A DNA stretch of 64,000 nt. It comes from Calliopsis andreniformis (taxonomy: Eukaryota > Arthropoda > Insecta > Hymenoptera > Andrenidae). Positions 1 to 13,279 of this stretch are shown in pieces (the first letter of the stretch is position 1; each line of letters begins with the position of its first letter). The notes beneath the pieces were generated by a model. The model made no database searches, was not told the DNA's origin, and saw only the letters and a program-made list of their open reading frames with translations. Made by a program: the position numbers and the translations under genes. The stretch is from NCBI RefSeq assembly GCF_051401765.1, contig NW_027480599.1, positions 682,001 to 746,000 of the forward strand. Reading direction: 5' to 3'.

Positions 1-1385
1 TCAATCCACAACCCTCAATCCTCAGCCCTCAATATTCAATCATCATAATTCAATCTTCAATACTCAATCCTCAATCCTCAATCCTCAATCCTCAATCCTC
101 AATCTTCAACCCTGAATCCTCAATCCTCAATACTCAATCCTCAATCTTCAATCCTCAATACTCAATCCTCAATCCTCAATCCTCAATCCTCAATCTTCAA
201 TCTTCAATCCTCAATCCTCAATATTCAATCATCAATACTCAATCTTCAATCCTCAATCCTCAAACCTCAATCCTCAATCCTCATTCATCAATCATAAATA
301 CCCAATCCTTAATCTTCAATCCTCAATCCTCAATCCTCATTTCTCAATCCTCAATCCTTAATCCTCAGACCTCAAACATCAATATTCAATCCTCAGTCCT
401 CGTCCTCAATCCACAACCCTCAATCCTCAGTCCTCAATATTCAATCATCATAATTCAATCTTCAATACTCAATCCTCAATCCTCAATCCTCAATCCTCAA
501 TCTTCAACCCTGAATCCTCAATCCTCAATACTCAATCCTCAATCTTCAATCCTCAATACTCAATCTTCAATCCTCAATCCTCAATCCTCAATCCTCAATC
601 TTCAATCCTCAATAATCAATCTCCAATCCTCAATCCTCAATCCTCGATCCTCAATCCTCAGGCATCAATACTCAATCTTCAATACTCAATCCTCAATCCT
701 CAATCCTCAATCCTCAATCCTCAAACCTCAATCCTCAATCCTCAATATTCAATCATCAATACTCAATCTTCAATCCTCAATCCTCAATCCTCAATCCTTA
801 ATCCTCAATCCTCAATCCTCAATCCTCAATCCTCAATCCTCAATACCTAATCCTCAATCTTCAATCCTCAAACATCGATCCTCAATTCTCAATCCTCAAT
901 CCTCAGTTCTCAGTCGTCAAACCTCAATCCCCGTCCCTTAGCACTCATCCTCAATCCTCAGTCTTCAATCCTCAATCCTCAAACCTAAATCCTCTACCGT
1001 CAGTCCCCGCCCTCAATCCTCAAACCTCAATCCTCAATCCTCAATATTCAATCACCAATACTCAATCTTCAATCCTCAATCCTCAATCCTCAATCCTCAA
1101 TCCTCAATCCTCAATCCTCAATATTCAATCATCAACACTCAATCTTCAATCCTCAATCTTCAATCCTCAATACTCAATCTTCAATCCTCAATCCTCCATC
1201 CTCAATCCTCAATCCTCAATCCTCAGGCATCAGTACTCAATCTACAGTATTCAATCCTCAATCCTTAATCCTCAATCCACAATCCACAACCTTCAATACT
1301 CAATACTCAATCTTCAATCCTCAATCCTGAATCCTCAATCCTCAATCCTCAATCCTCAATCCTCAATCCTCAATCTTAAAATCCT
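1..1385. repeat. Alpha (about 405 bp) plus beta (about 1 kb) module pair, copy 1
   Basis: The landmark CATCATAATTCAATC occurs at 45 and again at 450 (ATAATT positions), a 405-bp step. The first unit (alpha) continues through a CTCATTCATCAATC string to ATCAATATTCAATCC near 380. The second (beta) continues through AATAATCAATCTCC, GGCATCAATACTC, the string CCCCGTCCCTTAGCACTC near 930-945 and CCTCTACCGTCAGTC at 991. The window edge cuts the left end, so alpha may start further left. Beta matches 5,308-6,290 at an offset of 4,901 bp early and 4,908 bp later, a difference of exactly one heptamer. Confidence 0.8.
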
Positions 1386-2789
1386 CAATCCTCAATCCTC
1401 AGTCATCAATACTCAATCTTCAATGCTCAATCCTCAATCCTCAATCCTCAATCCTCATTCCCCAACCCTCAATCCTCATTCCTCAAACCTCAATCCTCAA
1501 CCCTCAGTCCTCATACTCAATTCTCAATTCTCAATCCTCAATCCTCAATCCTCAATCTTCAATCCTCAATAATCAATCTCCAATCCTCAATCTCCAATCC
1601 TCGATCTTCAATCCTCAGGCATCAATACTCTATCTTCAATACTCAATCCTCAATCCTCAATCCTCAATCCTCAATCCTCAATCCTCAATCCTCAATCCTC
1701 AATATTCAATCATCAATACTCAATCTGCAATCCTCAATCCTCAATCCTCAATCCTCAATCCTCAATCCTCAATCCTCAATCCTCAATCCTCAATCCTCAA
1801 TACCCAATCCTCAATCTTCAATCCTCAATCCTCAATCCTCAATCCTAATTCCTCAATCTTCAATCCTCAATCCTCAATCCTCAATCCTCAATCCTCAATC
1901 CGCAATATTCAATCCTCAATACTCAATCTTCAATCATCAATCCTCAATCCTCAATTCTCAGTCGTCAATCCTCAGTCATCAATCCTCAATCTTCAATACT
2001 CAATCGTCAATCCTTAGTCCTCAATCCTCAATCCTCAATCCTCGTTCCTCAAACCTCAATCCTCAACCCTCAGTCTTCATCCTCAATCCTCAAACCTCAA
2101 TCCTCAATCCTCAATATTCAATCATCAATACTCAATCTTCAGTCCTCAATCCTCAAACCTCAATCCTCAATCCTCATTCTTCAATCCTCAATACTCAATC
2201 TGCAATCCTCAATCCTCAAACCTCAACCCTCAATCCTCATTCCTCAATCCTCAATACCCAATCCTCAATCCTCAATACTCAATCCTCAATCCTCAATATT
2301 CAATCATCAATACCCAATCTTAAATCCTCAATCTTCAATCCTCAATACTCAATCTTCAATCCTCAATCCTCAATCCTCAATCCTCAATCCTCAATCCTCA
2401 GGCATCAATACTCAATCTACAGTATTCAATCCTCAATCCTTAATTCTTCAATCCACAATCCTCAACCTTCAATACTCAATACTCAATCTTTAGTCCTCAA
2501 TCCTCAATCCTCAATCCTCAATCCTCAATCCTGAATCCTCAATCCTCAATATTCAATCCTCAATACTCAATCTTCAATCATCATCCTCAATCCTCAATTC
2601 TCAGTCGTCAATCCTCAGTCAGCAATCCTCAATCTTCAATACTCAATCGTCAATCCTTAGTCCTCAATCCTCCATCCTCAATCCTCGTTCCTCAAACATC
2701 AATCCTCAACCCTCGGTCTTCATCCTCAATCCTCAAACCTCAATCCTCAATCCTCAATATTCAATCATCAATACTCAATCTTCAATCCT

Positions 2790-3210
2790 CGATCCTCAAT
2801 CCTCAATCCTTAATCCTCAATCCTCAATCCTCAATCCTCAATCCTCAATCCTCAATACCTAATCCTCAATCTTCAATCCTCAAACATCGATCCTCAATTC
2901 TCAATCCTCAATCCTCAGTCCTCAGTCGTCAAACCTCAATCCCCGTCCCTTAGCACTCATCCTCAATCCTCAGTCTTCAATCCTCAATCCTCAAACCTAA
3001 ATCCTCTACCGTCAGTCCTCGCCCTCAATCCTCAAACCTCAATCCTCAATCCTCAATATTCAATCATCAATACTCAATCTTCAATCCTCAATCCTCAATC
3101 CTCAATCCTCAATCCTCAATCCTCAATCCTCAATATTCAATCATCAACACTCAATCTTCAATCCTCAATCTTCAATCCTCAATACTCAATCTTCAATCCT
3201 CAATCCTCCA
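2790..3210. repeat. Beta module, internal fragment
   Basis: This stretch carries only the central part of beta: the AAACATCGATCC string, the CCCCGTCCCTTAGCACTC string and CCTCTACCGTCAGTC at 3,003. It lacks the CATCATAATT head. On its right it joins an unrelated module at about 3,210, one of several places where module order is reshuffled. Confidence 0.7.
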
Positions 3211-4440
3211 TCCTCAATATTCAATCCTCAATACTCAATCTTCAATCATCAATCCTCAATCCTCAATTCTCAGTCGTCAATCCTCAGTCATCAATCCTCA
3301 ATCCTCAATCCTCGTTCCTCAAACATCAATCCTCAACCCTCGGTCTTCATCCTCAATCCTCAAACCTCAATCCTCAATCCTGAATATTCAATCATCAATA
3401 CTCAATCTTCAATCCTCGATCCTCAAACCTCAATCCTCAATACCCAATCCTCAATCTTCAATCCTCAATCCTCAGTCCTCAATCCTCAATCCTCAATCCT
3501 CATTCTTCAATCCTCAATACCCAGTCCTCAATCTTCAATCCTCAATCCTCAATCCTCAATTCTCAATCGTCAATCCTCAGTCCTCTGTCCTCAAACCTCA
3601 ATCCTCAACCCTCAGCCCTCATCCTCCATCTTCAATCCTCTATCCTCAATCCTCAATCTTCAATCCTCAATACTCAATCTTCAATCCTCAATCCTCAATC
3701 CTCAATCCTCATTCTTCAATCCTCAATACCCAATCCTCAATCTTCAATCCTCAATCCTCAATCCTCAATTCTCAATCCTCAATCCTCAATTCCCAGACCT
3801 CAAACATCAATACTCAACCCTCAGACCTCGTCCTCAATCCACAACCCTCAATCCTCAGTCCTCAATATTCAATCATCATAATTCAATCTTCAATACTCAA
3901 TCCTCAATCCTCAATCCTCAATCCTCAATCCTCAATCTTCAACCCTGAATCCTCAATCCTCAATACTCAATCCTCAATCTTCAATCCTCAATACTCAATC
4001 TTCAATCCTCAATCCTCAATCCTCAATCCTCAATCTTCAATCCTCAATCCTCAATATTCAATCATCAATACTCAATCTTCAATCCTCAATCCTCAAACCT
4101 CAATCCTCAATCCTCATTCATCAATCCTAAATACCCAATCCTTAATCTTCAATCCTCAATCCTCAATCCTCATTTCTCAATCCTCAATCCTTAATCCTCA
4201 GACCTCAAACATCAATATTCAATCCTCAGTCCTCGTCCTCAATCCACAACCCTCAATCCTCAGTCCTCAATATTCAATCATCATAATTCAATCTTCAATA
4301 CTCAATCCTCAATCCTCAATCCTCAATCCTCAATCCTCAATCTTCAACCCTGAATCCTCAATCCTCAATACTCAATCCTCAATCTTCAATCCTCAATACT
4401 CAATCTTCAATCCTCAATCCTCAATCCTCAATCCTCAAAC
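3210..4440. repeat. Segmental block repeated at 6,275-7,380
   Basis: Landmarks align at a 3,064-bp offset: CAGTCCTCTGTCC at 3,581 and 6,645, and CATCATAATT at 3,878 and 6,942. The block contains an alpha unit (about 3,836-4,240) and the first about 200 bp of a beta unit (CATCATAATT at 4,283), so the alpha-beta junction was copied along with it. A sub-block at 3,440-3,890 recurs once more at 4,515-4,965, offset 1,075 bp. Confidence 0.8.
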
Positions 4441-4514
4441 CTCAATCCTCAATCCTCAATATTCAATCATCAATACTCAATCTTCAATCCTCGATCCTCA
4501 AACCTCAATCCTCA

Positions 4515-6290
4515 ATACCCAATGCTCAACCTTCAATCCTCAATCCTCAGTCCTCAATCCTCAATCCTCAATCCTCATTCTTCAATCCTCAATACCCAGT
4601 CCTCAATCTTCAATCCTCAATCCTCAATCCTCAATTCTCAATCGTCAATCCTCAGTCCTCTGTCCTCAAACCTCAATCCTCAACCCTCAGCCCTCATCCT
4701 CCATCTTCAATCCTCTATCCTCAATCCTCAATCTTCAATCCTCAATACTCAATCTTCAATCCTCAATCCTCAATCCTCAATCCTCATTCTTCAATCCTCA
4801 ATACCCAATCCTCAATCTTCAATCCTCAATCCTCAATCCTCAATTCTCAATCCTCAATCCTCAATTCCCAGACCTCAAACATCAATACTCAACCCTCAGA
4901 CCTCGTCCTCAATCCACAACCCTCAATCCTCAGTCCTCAATATTCAATCATCATAATTCAATCTTCAATACTCAATCCTCAATCCTCAATCCTCAATCCT
5001 CAATCTTCAACCCTGAATCCTCAATCCTCAATACTCAATCCTCAATCTTCAATCCTCAATACTCAATCTTCAATCCTCAATCCTCAATCCTCAATCTTCA
5101 ATCTTCAATCCTCAATCCTCAATATTCAATCATCAATACTCAATCTTCAATCCTCAATCCTCAAACCTCAATCCTCAATCCTCATTCATCAGTCCTAAAT
5201 ACCCAATCCTTAATCTTCAATCCTCAATCCTCAATCCTCATTTCTCAATTCTCAATCCTTAATCCTCAGACCTCAAACATCAATATTCAATCCTCTGTCC
5301 TCGTCCTCAATCCAGAACCCTCAATCCTCAGTCCTCAATATTCAATCATCATAATTCAATCTTCAATACTCAATCCTCAATCCTCAATCCTCAATCCTCA
5401 ATCCTCAATCTTCAACCCTGAATCCTCAATCCTCAATACTCAATCCTCAATCTTCAATCCTCAATACTCAATCTTCAATCCTCAATCCTCAATCCTCAAT
5501 CCTCAATCTTCAATCCTCAATAATCAATCTCCAATCCTCAATCCTCAATCCTCGATCCTCAATCCTCAGGCATCAATACTCAATCTTCAATACTCAATCC
5601 TCAATCCTCAATCCTCAATCCTCAATCCTCAAACCTCAATCCTCAATCCTCAATATTCAATCATCAATACTCAATCTTCAATCCTCAATCCTCAATCCTC
5701 AATCCTTAATCCTCAATCCTCAATCCTCAATCCTCAATCCTCAATCCTCAATACCTAATCCTCAATCTTCAATCCTCAAACATCGATCCTCAATTCTCAA
5801 TCCTCAATCCTCAGTCCTCAGTCGTCAAACCTCAATCCCCGTCCCTTAGCACTCATCCTCAATCCTCAGTCTTCAATCCTCAATCCTCAAACCTAAATCC
5901 TCTACCGTCAGTCCTCGCCCTCAATCCTCAAACCTCAATCCTCAATCCTCAATATTCAATCATCAATACTCAATCTTCAATCCTCAATCCTCAATCCTCA
6001 ATCCTCAATCCTCAATCCTCAATCCTCAATATTCAATCATCAACACTCAATCTTCAATCCTCAATCTTCAATCCTCAATACTCAATCTTCAATCCTCAAT
6101 CCTCCATCCTCAATCCTCAATCCTCAATACTCAGGCATCAATACTCAATCTACAGTATTCAATCCTCATTCCTTAATCCTCAATCCACAATCCACAACCT
6201 TCAATACTCAATACTCAATCTTCAATCCTCAATCCTGAATCCTCAATCCTCAATCCTCAATCCTCAATCCTCAATCCTCAATATTCAATC
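4515..6290. repeat. Block with 1,075-bp repeat head, alpha unit and full beta module
   Basis: Positions 4,515-4,965 repeat 3,440-3,890 (CAGTCCTCTGTCC at 4,656 against 3,581). Alpha follows with CATCATAATT at 4,953. Beta begins at 5,351, a step of 398 rather than 405, which is exactly one heptamer shorter. Beta then runs through CCTCTACCGTCAGTC at 5,899 to about 6,290. Confidence 0.78.
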
Positions 6291-7380
6291 CTCAATACTC
6301 AATCTTCAATCATCAATCCTCAATCCTCAATTCTCAGTCGTCAATCCTCAGTCATCAATCCTCAATCCTCAATCCTCGTTCCTCAAACATCAATCCTCAA
6401 CCCTCGGTCTTCATCCTCAATCCTCAAACCTCAATCCTCAATCCTCAATATTCAATCATCAATACTCAATCTTCAATCCTCGATCCTCAAACCTCAATCC
6501 TCAATACCCAATCCTCAATCTTCAATCCTCAATCCTCAGTCCTCAATCCTCAATCCTCAATCCTCATTCTTCAATCCTCAATACCCAGTCCTCAATCTTC
6601 AATCCTCAATCCTCAATCCTCAATTCTCAATCGTCAATCCTCAGTCCTCTGTCCTCAAACCTCAATCCTCAACCCTCAGCCCTCATCCTCCATCTTCAAT
6701 CCTCTATCCTCAATCCTCAATCTTCAATCCTCAATACTCAATCTTCAATCCTCAATCCTCAATCCTCAATCCTCATTCTTCAATCCTCAATACCCAATCC
6801 TCAATCTTCAATCCTCAATCCTCAATCCTCAATTCTCAATCCTCAATCCTCAATTCCCAGACCTCAAACATCAATACTCAACCCTCAGACCTCGTCCTCA
6901 ATCCACAACCCTCAATCCTCAGTCCTCAATATTCAATCATCATAATTCAATCTTCAATACTCAATCCTCAATCCTCAATCCTCAATCCTCAATCCTCAAT
7001 CTTCAACCTTGAATCCTCAATCCTCAATACTCAATCCTCAATCTTCAATCCTCAATACTCAATCTTCAATCCTCAATCCTCAATCCTCAATCCTCAATCT
7101 TCAATCCTCAATCCTCAATATTCAATCATCAATACTCAATCTTCAATCCTCAATCCTCAAACCTCAATCCTCAACCCTCATTCATCAATCCTAAATACCC
7201 AATCCTTAATCTTCAATCCTCAATCCTCAATCCTCATTTCTCAATCCTCAATCCTTAATCCTCAGACCTCAAACATCAATATTCAATCCTCAGTCCTCGT
7301 CCTCAATCCACAACCCTCAATCCTCAGTCCTCAATATTCAATCATCATAATTCAATCTTCAATACTCAATCCTCAATCCT
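6275..7380. repeat. Second copy of the 3,210-4,440 block
   Basis: The copy holds the 3,064-bp offset throughout. It ends near 7,380, where it switches to a string matching 2,175-2,330 (CTGCAATCC, then CCCAATCTTAAATCC). That switch is a second example of different modules being joined at one point. Confidence 0.78.
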
Positions 7381-8639
7381 CAATCCTCAATCCTCATTCT
7401 TCAATCCTCAATACTCAATCTGCAATCCTCAATCCTCAAACCTCAACCCTCAATCCTCATTCCTCAATCCTCAATACCCAATCCTCAATCCTCAATACTC
7501 AATCCTCAATCCTCAATATTCAATCATCAATACCCAATCTTAAATCCTCAACCTTCAATACTCAATACTCAATCTTTAGTCCTCAATCCTCAATCCTCAA
7601 TCCTCAATCCTCAATCCTGAATCCTCAATCCTCAATATTCAATCCTCAATACTCAATCTTCAATCATCATCCTCAATCCTCAATTCTCAGTCGTCAATCC
7701 TCAGTCAGCAATCCTCAATCTTCAATACTCAATCGTCAATCCTTAGTCCTCAATCCTCCATCCTCAATCCTCGTTCCTCAAACATCAATCCTCAACCCTC
7801 GGTCTTCATCCTCAATCCTCAAACCTCAATCCTCAATCCTCAATATTCAATCATCAATACTCAATCTTCAATCCTCGATCCTCAAACCTCAATCCTCAAT
7901 ACCCAATCCTCAATCTTCAATCCTCAATCCTCAGTCCTCAATCCTCAATCCTCAATCCTCATTCTTCAATCCTCAATACCTAGTCCTCAATCTTCAATCC
8001 TCAATCCTCAATCCTCAATTCTCAATCCTCAATCCTCAATTCCCAGACCTCAAACATCAATACTCAACCCTCAGACCTCGTCCTCAGTCCACAACCCTCA
8101 ATCCTCATTCCTCAATCTTCCATCATCAATATTCAATCTTCAGTCCTCAATCCTCAATCCTCAATCCTCAATACCCAATCCTCAATCTTCAATCCTCAAT
8201 CCTCAATCCTCAACTCTCAATCCTCAATCCTCAATCCTCAATCCTCAATCCACAATCCTCAACCATCAATACTCAATGATCAATCTCCAATCCTAGATCC
8301 TCAATCCTCAATCCTCAATCCTCAATCCTCAATCCTCATTCTTCAATCCTCAATACCCAATCCTCAATTTTCAATCCTCAAACATCAATCCTCAATTCTC
8401 AATCCTCAATCCTCAGTCCTCAGTCGTCGAACCTCAATCCCCGACCCTTAGCACTCATCCTCAATCCTCAGTCCTCAATCCTCAATCCTCAAACCTAAAT
8501 CCTCTACCGTCAGTCCTCGTCCTCAATCCTCAAAGCTCAATCCTCAATCCTCAGTATTCAATCATCAATACTCAATCATCAATCCTCAATCCTCAATCCT
8601 CAATCCTCAATCCTCAATCCTCAATCCTCGATCTTCAAC

Positions 8640-9490
8640 CCTGAATCCTCAATCCTCAATACTCAGTCCTCAATCTTCAATCCTCAATACTCAATCTTCA
8701 ATCCCCAATCCTCAATCCTCAATCCTCAATCCTCAATCTTCAATCCTCAACACTAATCTTCAATCCTCAATCCTCAATCCTCAATCCACAATCCTCATAC
8801 TTCAATCCTCAATACCCAATCCACAATCTTCAATCCTCAATCCTCAATCCTCAATCCTAATTCCTCAATCCTCATTCTTCAATCCTCAATACCCAATCCT
8901 CAATTTCGATCCTCAATCCTCAATCTTCAATTATCAATACTCAATCTGCAATCCTCAATACTCAAACCACAATCCTCAAACCTCATTCTGCAATGCTCAA
9001 TACCCAATCCTCAATCTTCAATCCTCAATCACCAATCCTCAATCCTCAACCCTCAATCCTTAATCCTCAGTCCTCAAACATCAATATTCAACCCTCAGAC
9101 CTCGTCCTCAATCCACAACCCTCAATTCTCAGTCCTCAATATTCAATCATCAATATTCAATCTGCAATCCTCAATCCTCAATCCTCAATCCTCAATTCTC
9201 AATCCTCAATCTTCAATCCTCAATCCTCAATCCTCAATACTCAATCCTCAATCTTCAATCCTCAATACCCACTCCTCAATCTTCAATCCTCAATCCTCAA
9301 TCCTGAATCCTAATTCCTCAATCCTCATTCTTCAATCCTCAATACCCAATCCTCAATTTCAATCCTCAATCCTCAATCCTCAATTCTCAATCCTCAATCC
9401 TCAGACCTCAGTCCTCAAACCGCAATCCTCAACCCTCAGCCCCCATCCTCCATCCTCAATCCACAATCCTCAATCCTCAACCTTCAATCC
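8640..9490. repeat. Module shared with 12,570-13,130
   Basis: The string TACTCAAACCACAATCC followed by AAACCTCATTCTGCAATG at about 8,950-8,996 recurs near 12,670-12,716, offset about 3.72 kb. The string CTCAAACCGCAATCC with CAGCCCCCATCCTCC at 9,411-9,450 recurs near 12,980-13,027, offset about 3.57 kb. The change in offset means about 150 bp were gained or lost between the two landmarks. Confidence 0.65.
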
Positions 9491-10019
9491 TCAATTCCCA
9501 GTCTTCAATCCTCGATCCTGAATCATCAATCCACAATCCTCAATCCTCAGGCATCAATACTCAATCTTCAATACTCAATCCTCAATCTTCAATCCTCAGT
9601 CCACAATTCCCAATCCTCAATCCTCAAACCTCAATGCTCAACCGTCAGTCCCCGTCCTCAATCCTCAAACCTCAATCCTCAATCCCCAATATTCAATCAT
9701 CAATACTCAATCTTCAATCCTCAATCCTCAAACCTCAATCCTCAATCCTCATTCTTCAATCCTAAATACCCAATCCTCAATTTCCAATCCTCAATCCTCA
9801 ATCCTCAATTCTCAATCCTCAATCCTTAATCCTCAGAACTCAAACATCAATATTCAACCCTCAGTCCTCGTCCTCAATCCACAACCCTCAATCCTCAGTC
9901 CTCAATATTCAATCATCAATATTCAATCTTCAATCCTCAATCCTCAATCCTCAATCCTCAATCCTCAATCCTCAATCTTCAACCCTGAATCCTCGATCCT
10001 CAATACTCAGTCCTCAATC

Positions 10020-12540
10020 TTCAATCCTCAACACTCTGTGTTCAATCCTTAATCCTCAATCCTCAATCCTCAATGCTCAATCTTCAATCCTCAACACACA
10101 ATCTTCAATCCTCAATCCTCAATCCTCAATCCTCAATCCTCATTCTTCAATCCTCAATACCCAATCCTCAATCTTCAACCCTCAATCCTCAATCCTCAAT
10201 CCTAATTCCTCAATCCTCTTTCTTCAATCCTCAATACCCAATCCTCAATTTCAATCCTCAATCCTCAATCCTCATTTCTCAATCCTCAATCCTCAACCCG
10301 CAGCCCTCATCCTCCATCCTCAGTACTCAAACCTCTATCCTCAATCTTCAATCTTCAATACCCAATCTTCAATCCTCATTACTCAATCCTCAATCCTCAA
10401 TCCTCAACCTTCAATCCTCAATACTCAATCTGCAATCCTCAATCCTCAAACCACAATACCCAATCCTCATTCCTCAATCCTCAATATCCAATCCTCAATC
10501 CTCAATCCTCAATCCTCAATCCTCAATCCTCAATATTCAATCATCAATACTCAATCTTCAATCCTCAATCTTCAATCCTCAATACTCAATCTTCAATCCT
10601 CAATCCTCAGTCCTCAGTCCTCCATCCTCAATTCCCAGACATCAATACTCAATCTACAATATTCAATCCTCAATCCTTAATCCTCAATCCAGAATCCTCA
10701 ACCTTCAATACTCAATACTCAATCTTCAATCCTCAATCCTCAATCCTCAATCCTCAATCCTCAATCCTCGATATTCAATCCTCAATACTCAATCTTCAAT
10801 CATCATCCTCAATCCTCAATTCTCAGTCGCCAATCCTCAGTCATCAATCCTCAATCTTCAATACTCAATCGTCAATCCTTAGTCCTCAATCCTCAATCCT
10901 CAATCCTCGTTCCTCAAACCTCAATCCTCAACCCTCAGTCTTGATCCTCAATCCTCAAACCTCAATCCTCAATCCTCAATATTCAATCATCAATACTCAA
11001 TCTTCAATCCTCAATCCTCAAACCTCAATCCTCAATCCTCATTCATCAATCCTAAATACCCAATCCTTAATCTCAATCCTCAATCCTCAATCCTCATTTC
11101 TCAATCCTCAATCCTTAATCCTCAGACCTCAAACATCAATATTCAATCCTCAGTCCTCGTCCTCAATCCACAACCCTCAATCCTCAGTCCTCAATATTCA
11201 ATCATCATAATTCAATCTTCAATACTCAATCCTCAATCCTCAATCCTCAATCCTCAATCCTCAATCTTCAACCCTGAATCCTCAATCCTCAATACTCAAT
11301 CCTCAATCTTCAATCCTCAATACTCAATCTTCAATCCTCAATCCTCAATCCTCAATCCTCAATCTTCAATCCTCAATAATCAATCTCCAATCCTCAATCC
11401 TCAATCCTCGATCCTCAATCCTCAGGCATCAATACTCAATCTTCAATACTCAATCCTCAATCCTCAATCCTCAATCCTCAATCCTCAAACCTCAATCCTC
11501 AATCCTCAATATTCAATCATCAATACTCAATCTTCAATCCTCAATCCTCAATCCTTAATCCTCAATCCTCAATCCTCAATCCTCAATCCTCAATCCTCAA
11601 TACCTAATCCTCAATCTTCAATCCTCAAACATCGATCCTCAATTCTCAATCCTCAATCCTCAGTCCTCAGTCGTCAAACCTCAATCCCCGTCCCTTAGTA
11701 CTCATCCTCAATCCTCAGTCTTCAATCCTCAATCCTCAAACCTAAATCCTCTACCGTCAGTCCTCGCCCTCAATCCTCAAACCTCAATCCTCAATCCTCA
11801 ATATTCAATCATCAATACTCAATCTTCAATCCTCAATCCTCAATCCTCAATCCTCAATCCTCAATCCTCAATCCTCAATATTCAATCATCAACACTCAAT
11901 CTTCAATCCTCAATCTTCAATCCTCAATACTCAATCTTCAATCCTCAATCCTCCATCCTCAATCCTCAATCCTCAATCCTCAGGCATCAATACTCAATCT
12001 ACAGTATTCAATCCTCAATCCTTAATCCTCAATCCACAATCCACAACCTTCAATACTCAATACTCAATCTTCAATCCTCAATCCTGAATCCTCAATCCTC
12101 AATCCTCAATCCTCAATATTCAATCCTCAATACTCAATCTTCAATCATCAATCCTCAATCCTCAATTCTCAGTCGTCAATCCTCAGTCATCAATCCTCAA
12201 TCTTCAATACTCAATCGTCAATCCTTAGTCCTCAATCCTCAATCCTCAATCCTTGTTCCTCAAACCTCAATCCTCAACCCTCAGTCTTCATCCTCAATTC
12301 TCAATTCTCAATCCTCAATCCTCAATCCTCAATCCTCAATCATCAATCCTCAATCCTTAATCCTCACTCCACAGTACTCAATCCTCTATCCTCAATCTTC
12401 AATTCTCAATACTCAATCTTCAATCCTCATTCCTCAATCCTCAATCCTCAATCCTCAATCTTCAATCCTCAATACTCAATCTGCAATCCTCAATCCACAA
12501 ACCTCAATCCTCAATCCTCATTCCTCAATACCCAATCCTC
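10020..12540. repeat. 2.5-kb higher-order block, copy 1
   Basis: This block matches 13,280-15,820. Landmarks include AACACTCTGTGTTCAATCC near 10,028 (the copy reads CTGTCTT), CAGTCTTGATCC at 10,936 against 14,192, CATCATAATT at 11,207 against 14,464, and CCTCTACCGTCAG at 11,748 against 15,012. The offset drifts from 3,256 to about 3,279 bp, with changes that look like whole-heptamer gains. It includes a full beta module at about 11,165-12,130. It diverges from the copy at about 12,545. Confidence 0.85.
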
Positions 12541-13279
12541 AATCTTCAATCCTCAATCCTCAATCCTCAATCCTCAATCCTAATTCCTCAATCCTCATTC
12601 TTCAATCCTCAATACCCAATCCTCAATTTCAATCCTCAATCCTCAATCTTCAATTATCAATACTCAATCTGCAATCCTCAATACTCAAACCACAATCCTC
12701 AAACCTCATTCTGCAATCCTCAATACCCAATCCTCAATCTTCAATCCTCAATCACCAATCCTCAATGCTCAACCCTCAATCCTTAATCCTCAGTCCTCAA
12801 ACATCAATATTCAACCCTCAGACCTCGTCCTCAATCCACAACCCTCAATCCTCAGTCCTCAATATTCAATCATCAATATTCAATCTTCAATCCTCAATCC
12901 TCAATCCTCAATCCTCAATACCCAATCCTCAATTTCAATCCTCAATCCTCAATCCTCAATTCTCAATCCTCAATCCTCAGACCTCAGTCCTCAAACCGCA
13001 ATCCTCAACACTCAGCCCCCATCCTCCATCCTCAATCCACAATCCTCAATCCTCAACCTTCAATCCTCAATTCCCAGTCTTCAATCCTCGATCCTGAATC
13101 ATCAATCCACAATCCTCAATCCTCAGGCATCAATACTCAATCTTCAATACTCAATCCTCAATCCTCAATCCTCAGTCCACAATCCCCAATCCTCAATCCT
13201 CAAACCTCAATCCTCAATCCTCAATCCTCAATCTTCAACCCTGAATCTTCAATCCTCAATACTCAGTCCTCAATCTTCA